Assembly (NCBI GenBank): GCA_022885665.1
Contig: JAGQDJ010000070.1
Span: forward strand, 1 to 64,000
DNA length: 64,000 bases
Origin: Triops longicaudatus
Lineage: Eukaryota; Arthropoda; Branchiopoda; Notostraca; Triopsidae
Direction of reading: 5' to 3'
The notes beneath the pieces were generated by a model. The model was given only the letters and a program-made list of their open reading frames with translations. It was not told the origin of the DNA and made no database searches. Positions within the stretch are counted from its first letter, which is position 1; each line of letters opens with the position of its first letter. Positions 39,325-50,985 of this stretch are shown here, piece by piece. The translations under genes were made by a program, and so were the position numbers.

Positions 39325-39626
39325 CAAATATGTGAAAAATTTTGAAGTTTGGACGCAGTAAAACGCAGGTCTTCGTGAACGAAAAGTGCAACAGGCAAAA
39401 TTGGCTCAGCTTTTAGTTACAAGTTGCTTAAAGTCACAAAAAATTGCTTACTCTAAAATTCTCTGCCTTCGATAATTTTTTAGTAAAACTTGATTTATGT
39501 CATAGTTTGCGAACTATATTAACTTGAATTAAAACGAGATTATTTGTCTTTCAATTGTTTTTGCTGTATTCTTTTTCATCAAGGAAGATTTTTTTGCTTT
39601 TAACGAGTTTCTTTGATTAGTACCAA

Positions 39627-41814
<2,188 letters not shown>

Positions 41815-41922
41815 TGTGTTTAGAAACTGTTTGTTATTGTTATGTGTTTCGTTGCGCGTCAAATGCTCACTCTTCAATGTGGCAATCTGGAAACCGAACT
41901 GCGAATGGCTGAACGTTCTTAG
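41815..41922. promoter_or_regulatory. Short space between the Tip60 start codon and the plus-strand exon at 41923
   Basis: The first Tip60 codon and the first frame of the plus-strand locus are only about 110 bp apart, so any Tip60 promoter and 5' UTR overlap that locus. No TATA box is evident. Confidence 0.3.
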
Positions 41923-42366
41923 GCCAGGTTTCCCGCGCAATACCAGTGGCTCCAGCCGAACCAGTATCGAAGAAGAAGTTTGCCTCTCCGGTTTTTGTGA
42001 CTGAAAACTCTAACGATTCGATGCCTAAAAGCCGCAGCACGTCACATGTTGGAAAGCTTTTCCAATCCAACGAGGCTGTGGAACCTATTCATAAGCAATT
42101 GGTTACAATTGACCCCGATTTACTACGTCCTAGAGCCATTACGAAGAAATGAGACCCTGTACGTTGAGCTTCGTCCTACGTTGCACATTTTTAATATTTT
42201 TAGTTATTTTATTTTAATATTTTACTTTACTTTTCAGACGGCGTTGCTGAACGGCTTGTACGAAATTCCAACACCTGTTCCGTTTGACGCTTCTGGAGAA
42301 CAATATGGAAGCATCCAGAGCTACTTAGACGAACTACCCACCGGAAAACGCAAAAACACGATCTGA
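41923..42366 (+). pseudogene. Unrecognised two-exon locus with an in-frame TGA; coding status uncertain
   Basis: Part 1 follows an acceptor-like CGTTCTTAG and reads VSRAIPVAPAEPVSKKKFASPVF...LLRPRAITKK, then TGA, two codons before a donor-like CCCT/GTACGT at about 42160. Part 2 (from about 42239, after TTTACTTTTCAG) reads TALLNGLYEIPTPVPF...SYLDELPTGKRKNTI and stops at 42366. The two parts join in the same phase, but the TGA interrupts them. Residue composition is coding-like. I do not recognise a family. Possibilities: a decayed gene; an unseen donor upstream of the TGA (for example after QL at GTTACA); or two pieces of a gene with upstream exons antisense to Tip60. No ATG lies between the last upstream stop and the first frame. 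Confidence 0.35.
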
Positions 42367-42394
42367 AAAGCTGTCCAAGTAACTTTTGCGTACG

Positions 42395-42400
42395 AATAAA
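42395..42400 (+). terminator. Polyadenylation signal AATAAA after the 42366 stop
   Basis: AATAAA 29 bp beyond the stop of the unrecognised plus-strand frame, at typical spacing for a short 3' UTR. Confidence 0.45.
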
Positions 42401-42444
42401 AACATTGAAAAATAATGCTAATTATGCCACTAGGAAAGTGGAAT

Positions 42445-42771
42445 TGACATTAGGAAACACACGTGGAAGTTTGTTTTCGTAATTGGTGGCGTGAGCGTAC
42501 GTCCAGGATTTGTACCGAGACTTGAATCCGAGTTATAACGTTTCGCACCAACGAAACATTCAACCTAAGGTAAAAGGAGACGACATCTTTTTATTTATCG
42601 ATTTTATTACTATCATTTTTTATAAAGGTTCACGCATCTCCGGATCGGTATCATTCGTCGTATATTGGAGCAAGTGTTCTAGCGAATAGCGAAGGGTTCG
42701 AGCAAGCAATGGTGACACAGCAGGAATGGGAAACTTTGGGTCCCAACGTGATTCGCAGATGGAATTTGTAA
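42445..42771 (+). pseudogene. Actin-related protein C-terminal fragment with in-frame stops
   Basis: After an intron-like gap (CTAAG/GTAAAA to TTATAAAG/GTTCAC) the last segment reads VHASPDRYHSSYIGASVLAN then SEGFEQAMVTQQEWETLGP and ends RRWNL. It aligns with the actin-fold C-terminus, where actins read APPERKYSVWIGGSILASL. The preceding segment reads FVFVIGGVSVRPGFVPRLES, matching the GG-x-PG-F-x-x-RL element of actin-related proteins, but then hits TAA and a second stop before the donor. A +1 frame continues open to the same donor. No other actin-fold exons are seen upstream, so this looks like the remnant of a duplicated, degraded gene rather than a processed copy, since it keeps an intron. 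Confidence 0.5.
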
Positions 42772-44239
42772 TTAATTCGTGTTAATGTGTATGATTTCTA
42801 TGTCCCTTGCCCAAAGTGGTCTTATTGCCTCTCGTTATATTATTTCTCAGAATGTAAAATTGTGTGCTTCTTGTTAAAGTGAATCAAAACGTGATATACA
42901 ACATTTATGCCAAAATTGTGCGTGATTATTATATTTTACCTTCTTGCGTCGTGAAAATACTTTATTCCAGACCAGTCGAGATGTATAAAAAGATTTCGGC
43001 TATGAGGTCGTCAGAACTTTCAAAAATACTATTAGGTATTTGTGTATTGGGGTGCGTGAAAAAGCACTACGATTTTTTTTTTTACAGAAGAAAAGTGCTT
43101 GTAATAAAATTTTTAGCGAATTAGTCGCGCTTGACAGCGACAAATCCACGGTAATAATTTTATTTCTGCCAATAAAAGTTTGTTGTACTGGAACAGTTAT
43201 TATCGTACTTACTAATTTTATTGGAATTACAAAGATTATGGTAATTCTGAAGTGACCTAATTAACCGACATGTCTGCAATTTGGAAATTAAGGAATGCAA
43301 ATTGTCAGCCTCGACGATAGGATTCCGAGTCTGTAAGAATTATTGCGCTAGCCCTTCAAATAAGCGAGAAAACTGAGCTTGAATATGAAGTCATGCCCTG
43401 AGGGCGTCTCAGGAGCCAAAAATTTTGAAATCCCATAAGGAATAACAAGGGAAAAAGTGCGATGCACGATGCCAGCAGCATCATGCTTTTCGAGGTTTCG
43501 TTCACCCTTTCCTATCCTTTTTCCTGACTCCCATGCTTGGTACTTTTGTCAATTCCATTTTATTGGGATTTACCAGGTACCATAGGAAGCAGGCCAGGGC
43601 ATAGTCAGGTTTTTTTCCTCTGAAAAACCAAACCTCAGTCACCGGGACTCGAACCTACTACCTCATGATCACAAGGACCGCTCGGCCATAACACTTATAT
43701 TATTTATGCTTGTTTGAAATATATAAATGGTACTGGACGTATGTTACCTATGCAACTTCTTAGATGCCAACTAGTGCTGTTTTTTTTAATTATTTTTAGA
43801 CTTTTTATTTTTACTTTTTACTAGAATAATACAAACTAAATTTGCTTTCGTAATTGTTTTACGTTGGTATCGTAACAGTTCCCTATTTTTTTCTGGAATT
43901 TGCTGAAATGATTATAATCTGATACTGAACATGGAAAAGCATCTGTAGATTTATGCCACTGGGAGCTGTGTATAAGATCTACATTGAGAAGCGTCAGAAT
44001 TAGGCTGTTATAGTATTAAAGTAAAAAATGGCAGAATGATTTTGAATCTTAAAGTACATAGTATTTAACTTATAAAAAATATTTTCGATTGTAGTTTGAA
44101 CTCCATGGAGCCTCTGTATTGCAAACAATCAATGTCCATTAATCAGGAAACTTTCACACGTTCACAGTACCATAAATATACCACTCAAATACCAAAAATA
44201 GCGCAGTGCAAAGACTAGGGAGTGTTGGTATCAGGGTCG
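42772..44239. other. Intergenic DNA with a SINE-like element
   Basis: AT-rich spacer between the actin-like fragment and the malectin 3' end. Apart from the tRNA-derived element near 43.6 kb, no feature can be supported. Confidence 0.55.
43400..43695 (-). mobile_element. tRNA-derived SINE (head clear, 3' end approximate)
   Basis: Read on the minus strand from about 43694, the sequence starts GTGTTATGGCCGAGCGG, containing a good RNA polymerase III A box (TGGCCGAGCGG, 43688-43678). It then has a B box (GGTTCGAGTCCC, 43655-43644). The boxes resemble tRNA-Leu/Ser, but only 22 bases separate them, too few for a functional tRNA with anticodon arm, so this is a tRNA-like SINE head. An unrelated body follows toward lower coordinates. 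No flanking target-site duplication was identified, and the body boundary is a guess. Confidence 0.55.
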
Positions 44240-45717
44240 TCACAGTTTGCACAAACAGAACAGGACAGGTAAAAAGCAACCGATGGCTATGAAGATAGGG
44301 ATCATCGAGGATGTCTGGTCCGTTGCGTAAGGATCGGAAGCGCGAGGCCCGCTGGGTTTCCGCTTTTTCGATTCTGCCTTCGTCTCCTCCACTTTGTTGG
44401 GGATTTCTTCCAAATCCTCGTCATCCGACGGCATCGGAGGCAGTTTCGGTACATCTAAAAAAATCTCTCTCATCACTTGACCTGTTATACGCAATAATAC
44501 CTTTAATTTACTCACCATCTAAGTTCCCTTTCATTACAAAAATGGCATTGATTTTCGGATTGTCTCTATTTCCCTAAATGGACGACACAAAAATTAATGC
44601 TTCTTTTAAAACTAATGCTTCTTTATAAATCGATAAAAATATATTTTACAAAAAAAGCAGACGGAATGACAAAGACGAAACGAAAAATATTTACAAAAAT
44701 GTCAATTTCTTTTTATTTTAAGATATGATTTGTGTACCTTAATAAATTCAACGCGAATCTTTTTGTTCGACAAATCGGATTCTTCATTGTTAACCATCAC
44801 TTTCCCTTTTTGGACTCGGAATGGAATATGTTCGTCATGGGCGACTCCTCGTCCGACTTTTTCAAAAATGTCCAAGTAGGAGACGATCGGATGAACGCCG
44901 TTAAGTACCACATCGAAAACTTTCATGTTGGGAGCTGTGAAATAAACTTCACAGAATTTGAGCACGAGCACATAATCGCCATCTTGCGCTATCGGAATAT
45001 CGTAACCAAACGTGGAAGTATGGTAGCGCTCTGTTTGATAAAGAATTCCGTCGGCCTGGAAGATAAGAATTTGCGGTTAATGCACGGAAACCTGCGGAAG
45101 CTCTCTTATTTTTAAGCTACAGAATTTTCATAAAACGAAACGCGAAAAACGTCCGCATTTCGACCAGTTTATAATCTTGCTATTACTGATTTTTTCCCCA
45201 TTTTTATTCATTTTTTTAAATTAAAAACTTTGATGTCTAGAACTTGTAGCAAAGAACCTCTGAACCAAAGAACTGCAGAGCCTGGAGATCAGTGGTCATT
45301 CATTAAAAATCAGTTCAAATTAGATTAATTAATTTTAGCGATTCCGTTTCTCAGTAAAGAGGGAAAATATTTAAATACGTGGCTCATCTTTTCTTTACAG
45401 TGATTACGTTTTAGTCTAGAATAAACCGTGTTATTAGCGGAGTTAAACTTATTTTTTAAAATATTGTTAGCGATTACTTGTGGAACTCGGCCAATGTTTA
45501 ACAAATGCGTGCCGTAGTCCGAAGCGGTGCCAACGTTTAATGTATCAGCTTCGTAACGAATGCCATAAACATCTGTGTGAGACTCTCCTCCAGCGTTCAC
45601 TGCATAAATAATTTTCCCCAGACTTGCAGCCGGAGATGCACAACATAATAAAACCAGCACTAAAACTTGCACTAACCGTTTTGCATAAGCACAACCTAAG
45701 GAGTTCATTAGATTCAT
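44240..45717 (-). CDS. Mlec: Malectin, ER di-glucose-binding membrane lectin
   Basis: Four exons: 45717-45478, 45055-44738, 44573-44516, 44454-44240; phases agree and give 276 residues. An N-terminal signal peptide (LVQVLVLVLLCCASPAASLG) leads into the malectin domain (about residues 37-205). Family motifs are IIYAVNAGGESHTDVYGI, GTASDYG, ILYQTERY, YVLVLKFCEVYF, VFDVVLNG and AHDEHIPF. An acidic, Lys-rich linker (SDDEDLEEIPNKVEE) precedes DPYATDQTSSMIPIF and a C-terminal transmembrane helix ending LFCLCKL, almost the vertebrate ending. Malectin sits in the ER, binds Glc2-Man9-GlcNAc2 on new glycoproteins and works with ribophorin I in quality control (known). Length and order match the family; nothing is missing. 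A perfect hairpin lies about 440 bp upstream. Confidence 0.96.
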
Positions 45718-46576
45718 AGTTGGGGTAGAAAAAAAAAATCTTATTATGATTGAAAAAAAGTTAAAAGTGAGCTTCCTTGTCTAAACTATCTACCGGCAGG
45801 TCAAGTCTTTCGACAGGACAAGCACAAACGTCCTGTAAACACTCATCGACACCGAAAACGCTAACTACGTGGCTGTTGCTCGACGCTGCCAGCACACAAC
45901 AAAAGCCGGTAGCGACAGCTAGCTAGAGGAAAGGAAAGTTTTATGAAACAGTGTTTTCCCGGGCTTTTTAGCGTGAATGGCTTTCAGTAGAGGAAGGACA
46001 GGACAGTTTGGTCACTTCCTGTTCATAGTGTTTCACTTAGCTTTAAGACAAAACTCTAACCTTAAACTATACTCGCTTTATTAAATGGTGTCTTGCGTAT
46101 CAAACTAGACATGTGCGCTTGAAGAAGACCGAAAGTAAGATCAAACGCCCAAACGTACGGTTGGAAGAACTAGAAGCTCTTCCAACCGTACAAAATGAGA
46201 TGCTAGGAACAGTTTGGACCTGGGGGTGGGAGAGAACTTTTATAGTTAATTATTTATGACATTTTGCATGTTTTTCCGGCATTTGAAATGTCCAATTTCT
46301 CTTTTGTTCGAACTAACCTGTATTTTCGGTTAGAAACTACACTTAAAAAGAAACAACACTTTAAACTGACTAAAATTGGTAACATGTTAAAAGTGTGGGC
46401 AAATTTTATAGCTTTTTGCGAACGATACAATGGAAGCGGTCTTTTGTAACCGCCAACACTTCAAACAATGTAAAGTATCAAGAAAAATAATGTTAACCCG
46501 AAGCAAAGCGAGATAGGCTCTATTTTACCATACACGCTCGTAGTCGCAAGCTTTTAGTTAACAAGGAATTAAATTT
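45718..46576. other. Intergenic DNA between the sushi receptor and malectin
   Basis: Holds the malectin 5' flank and the sushi-receptor 3' UTR, plus the hairpin at 46155-46191. An open frame at 46264-46449 (plus) has no domain. Confidence 0.55.
46155..46191. repeat. Perfect 14-bp inverted repeat (hairpin)
   Basis: GTACGGTTGGAAGA at 46155-46168 and its exact reverse complement at 46178-46191 flank a 9-base loop. No poly-T tract or gene end is next to it. It lies about 440 bp upstream of the malectin start. Confidence 0.85.
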
Positions 46577-49500
46577 TTAATAAGCTATTTCGTAAGCATT
46601 GGAAACTGGATGGCTATCATCCAAATCACATAATGGCGAATCTTGAAGTGTACGTTTGCTTTCTCGTGACTTGGCTTTCACAGAATTGCCTTCGTTTCCA
46701 AGCTTGGCTCGTAGATGACTAAATTGCATCGCGTCTTGCCTTTCATACCTGGAAAAAACACATTTTCTTACATTTAGGGCAAAATAAGTAGTTTTACCGT
46801 TTAGGACGATAACAACAAAGAACAAGTACAACAATAGTGCAAAAAACAGCCCATGCAGCCACAAATAAGAACACCGGATTCGTATATTCACCTAAAGGAA
46901 AAGAGTCACATTAAAAAAAAGTGTTAAGTTCAACAGTACTGCAAGATTTCTCGGAATCGGCGATTTCCGTGACGTTTGATTCAAACGTAGGATCGATCGT
47001 GTCCAATGGCAATATAAAACGTGTTGAAGTTGTAATAGGGGTTGTTGAAGTTGTTAAACTCTCGCAGAGTGAATTCGATTGTATGTCTGTCCATGTGCCA
47101 TTGTCGCGGCATTTCGAAACTCCAAACACTAATTGCAAGATATTATAGCTTCAATTTTAGCTTTATAAGTTTTGTATTTTAAGCCTTATTATATTTGTAA
47201 GTTTAGTGATTTTTTACCTTCGGACGAGCTTTTACAGAAGTACAACGCTTGTGAGGGTCCAGAGAATCCTTCAACATATTGCAAAGCATAGTCTTCAAAA
47301 ATGGGTGGCTCGCCACAATCCAATTTCTCTGTAGACGTAATTATTCAAAAATACATATTTTCTTATTTCAGGTATACTACTTTTGCAGTGCGCACCCGGT
47401 CCAGCATATCCTAGCCACACTCCAAAGCCGGTACACAGCAATATTTTGTTCGCCGCTAGCACATATCCTTCTTTGCATTCGACAACCGCAACAGAACGGT
47501 CCAACTGATAGAAAATCGCTGCGTTTGGAATCCATTTCTCCAATGCGGGACAATCTGGTGGTAAGATTAATATGGCAAATCAAGGTAAATATGTATTAAT
47601 ACTATTATTAAGAGTTTTAACGCGATTATTGGGTTTCTATTCTAATTATTAAGATTTAAAAAATTCTTACTTTTGCCAGTACTGAAACTAGTCTGCCAGT
47701 TCTCCAGTCGACAAATCGGTATTTTACCTACTGGCCAGTGTGACCAAGAACCTTTGGGATCACAGTACCGGTCCTTGGGACCTACCAAAGTGAAGCCTTT
47801 TTGGCACTTGAATTCCACTTTCGTAGCTTCGGTGTAATCCGCTGATCCGAATGCAGGAGCTTCAGCTTGTCCGCATTTCGCGTTCGCTTTTAGAATGAAA
47901 ACCATTAACTCAGTTCTGAAATTTGTTAGCGAACTAGTGTGCATTAAAGTGCATTTTGGTATATATTACAAGCCACTTGTCAAAGCCGTTTTTTATCCGG
48001 TTATAAATATTTAAGTTGAAATTTCCCTTTCTTTGGAAACAATTAAATATATTTTTTAAGGGAAATCTTAAAAGAATACGTAGTAAATCAACTACCCTTA
48101 CATTACTGTTAGAAGGTTTTGGCGAAATACTTCATATTAATTGCAAAATCGCTAAGAGTACTTGCATGTTGTTGGTCTGGTTTAAATCAGAACTGTGCCG
48201 TATAACGGGCACTTATTTGATCTAATTTGCCCATATGAGGTGAAGCTAAACCGGGGTTGCAACTCTGGCTTCCCTTCAACGAGCGGATAAATCTTTTGCC
48301 TTTTAAACCGGGGTTGCATTGCCATCTAGTATGGGTAACCAAACATGACGGGAGTAGAGCTTACCAGTGTATGCGTACGCGTCTATATCACAGAAAACCA
48401 GCGGAAGTTTGGTCACGCTCAACTCTTCGACGATGAGTTTGTCGCCCGGAATTCCACCAGGAAAACCGAGTCGATCGTACAAAGTCAGGCAATCTATGCG
48501 GACAGAAGCACCCGGGTATTTCCCTTCGTATGAGCCGCACTGAGTCGTTTGGTTCGTTAAACTATCCTTAACGGATACACTTACATTCAACATGGTGCCC
48601 TCTTCACGTTTAGGATATAGAAAAAGATACAATTAAAAATCAATAAAAAATCAAATAAAAAACAAAGACTTTCTATCCTAATAGTACATAAAAATGTAAA
48701 ATTGGAAAGAAAATTTTACCTCTGGAATACAACTTCACTAAGCGAACACCGAACCGTTCACCTAAATCTATCGATATCCAGCGACGAAAAGTCGTAGGCT
48801 TGAGCTCTAAGCATGTCACTGTCGTATCGTCCACTAGGCTGTTCAATAAAGCCGGAGAGCTCGTACTTGGAAACGTCTGGCTTTTCTTCTTTAGAGTGAT
48901 TAACGGGGCTAGATACAGTGTTTCCAATAAATACTGTGGCGTTCGTTATTACCCAACAGTCAATTTCGTAGCCGCCCAACAAGGAATCCTAAGATTCATT
49001 GTTGGTAAGAATGAAATTCCCTGCACCGAGCCTGTAATGTAGAGTTCCCTTTTGACCTTGCTTTGAGTCAGTGGCGTTTCTTGAGAGTGAAATTTGATTG
49101 TTGTGAACGGAAAGTGAGAGTTAGCACGAGAAGGAAAGTGTTTTTGTGTGATTTTGTATTGAAGTTACGAATAAACGGATTTAAAAAGGAGTAGAACGTA
49201 ACAATACGTAATAGAAAAAAAAATCTTGCGTCTGATGAATAAACGTTAAGAAGTAATAAATTGTTAAGTAAAACGGAAAATTGCGTAAAAAACTTACAGC
49301 AGATTGGAGGCGCTCCGGTCCATGTACCGTTCTCGGTACATCTCCGCGTACCATCGCTGGAACCATCCACGAACAGTGAATAAGGTCTTGGACACGAGTA
49401 TGCTACAGTCTGGTTTTCGGAATACAGCGCTAATTCGGGGACGATGTTTCCATTTTCGGGTTTTCCAGGAAAGCCGCACTTACCAGTCGCTTATTCATGT

Positions 49501-49615
49501 CAAAATCGATTATTGAAATATTGCGTAAATTATTAAGAATTTTCGTATTACCTTCTACTGGATGGTAGACCCAAAAGCAGGAGAAAAATAGCGTTGCGAG
49601 TGTTAGGGAATACAT
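46577..49615 (-). CDS. Type I membrane protein with sushi (CCP) and fucolectin-like F5/8C domains
   Basis: Ten exons: 49615-49552, 49489-49298, 48908-48720, 48601-48365, 47886-47671, 47554-47381, 47328-47218, 47128-46940, 46891-46798, 46748-46577. Phases agree and give 545 residues. Order: signal peptide (1-21); sushi 1 (CGFPGKPENG...RRCTENGTWTGAPPIC); a fucolectin/F5-8C module (about 86-227; RRWISIDLGERFGVRLVKLY, TTQCGSYEGKYPGASVRIDC, FCDIDAYAY); sushi 2 (CGQAEAP...RYCDPKGSWS); a sushi-like module (CPALEKW...CTGFGVW); sushi 4 (LDCGEPP...KCRDNGTWT); a Thr/Ser stalk; one transmembrane helix (FLFVAAWAVFCTIVVLVL); and a tail of about 60 residues with acidic and Ser clusters. Sushi modules usually mediate extracellular binding, and the fucolectin fold can bind fucose. 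The layout recalls arthropod furrowed/CG9095-type receptors, but I see no C-type lectin domain. Ligand unknown. Confidence 0.85.
48157..48225. repeat. Dispersed repeat copy, related to 12.10-12.18 kb
   Basis: Lies in the intron between the fucolectin and second sushi exons. It shares CATGTT, GGTC, AACTGTGCC and TAACGGGCAC in the same order with the 12.1-kb copy. Confidence 0.45.
48247..48318 (+). repeat. 15-bp direct repeat pair in a sushi-gene intron
   Basis: TAAACCGGGGTTGCA occurs at 48247-48261 and again, for at least 14 bases, at 48304-48318, 57 bp apart, inside the intron 47887-48364. Confidence 0.75.
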
Positions 49616-50985
49616 TTTTGTTACGCTGAAGCCAGTAGTGCGGACATAACGACGGCCAACGACTTAGTAGTCATCCTAATGCCAAGTCAAAGCATTAAAA
49701 CGGCCACTTCGGAGGATTGTTGATCCAACAGGAAACTGAAGAAGGATGTCTCGTTTCCGTGATAGATGAACATATCATAAAAGATGCTCAGCTTATCGCT
49801 TTCCCATGGTGAAATAACTGTGTGTGAAATTCTTTGTCGTATATTGTTGAGATTTATCTATTTTCTTATTTCCTAATCCTTCCCCTTTGTATTGCCCTTC
49901 ACTCTGAAAGTTATATGCTTTCTCCGCTTATTTTTGTTGATTTCTCCTTTAATGTTACTAATTTTCTATTCGGTATAGTATCCTTTCACTCGTGTATACA
50001 AGCTCATCATTCCTCTTGTAAAATGAGTAGTATTCTTGTAGCAATAGACTAGTATTCTTCTAGACTCAGAGTAGTATACTCGTTGACTCCTAGTAGTAAT
50101 CTTATATACCTCTCAGTCTTAAGATACCCCTCGTACATCTTTACCACAAGAAACCAACCCATCCTACCCTTAAACCTACCCTAATCACAACGCAGGGACC
50201 TCTACTCTTACCAAATTCTCCACAAACTGGATACGTTCTAAGGAACGACCGCTAAAAACGACTGAAAATACAAAATTAATACATAATTAATAAATAATTA
50301 AAATATGACCGTAGGAAACAGTCGAACAAGTTTGGGTGCTAATTCAAACATTTCTTTCAAGATTAAGAACAAAATTGACGCAGTGGTTTCGTAAAGCCAA
50401 TGTTCGTTCTGTTGGGGTTATGATAAATAAAAGTTCCTTTATTTCATCTTATTTTAAAGTGTTCTTTCATTCCAGCAAAGCACTTGGCCATTTTTGTTGT
50501 AGAAAATTGGTGTGTATAGGAAATATGTACCGAAAATTAGAAAGTCACTGGAGATTTTGAACGTTTGTATTTCAAATGATTGCAAAGCCACGCTTCCGCA
50601 CATTCTATTCACAGGGACTAGGCACTTTTTGGGGACAACCAACAAAAGTTCGTCTTTCAAGTCTTTATATACAGGATAATAAGGCGAGCGATAGATTGCG
50701 TACGTTTTTGCTTCATGCAAAACACTAAGTAAAGCTAAGCTCCTGCTAGGTATCCTACAATGTCTTCTCTCTTATTATTACTTTTTTATCAAAACTTCTT
50801 TTACTGTATCAACGGCTTATAAAAACTTCGATAATTTAAGAGGTGAAAAAGTACGTATATACAATGTGGAAGGGGGGGAGGGTGGTCACCATGTCCATGC
50901 GAAGGTTAGAAGGGGCAGCATGATCGCTAAACACGAAGGAGTGGTCCAGGCTGAGTGAGATCCAACACGCTCCCTAGGATCGCCT
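49616..50985. other. Intergenic DNA between the secreted cysteine-rich gene and the sushi receptor
   Basis: Pyrimidine-rich, AT-rich spacer with the sushi-receptor promoter just above 49616 and the 3' UTR of the next gene below 50986. The frame at 50454-50720 (minus) has no recognised domain and no splice partner. Confidence 0.55.

Noticed and set aside
43620..43695. Functional tRNA gene
   Set aside because: A and B boxes are good, but the 22-base spacing leaves no room for an anticodon arm and the acceptor-stem ends do not pair; treated as a SINE head.
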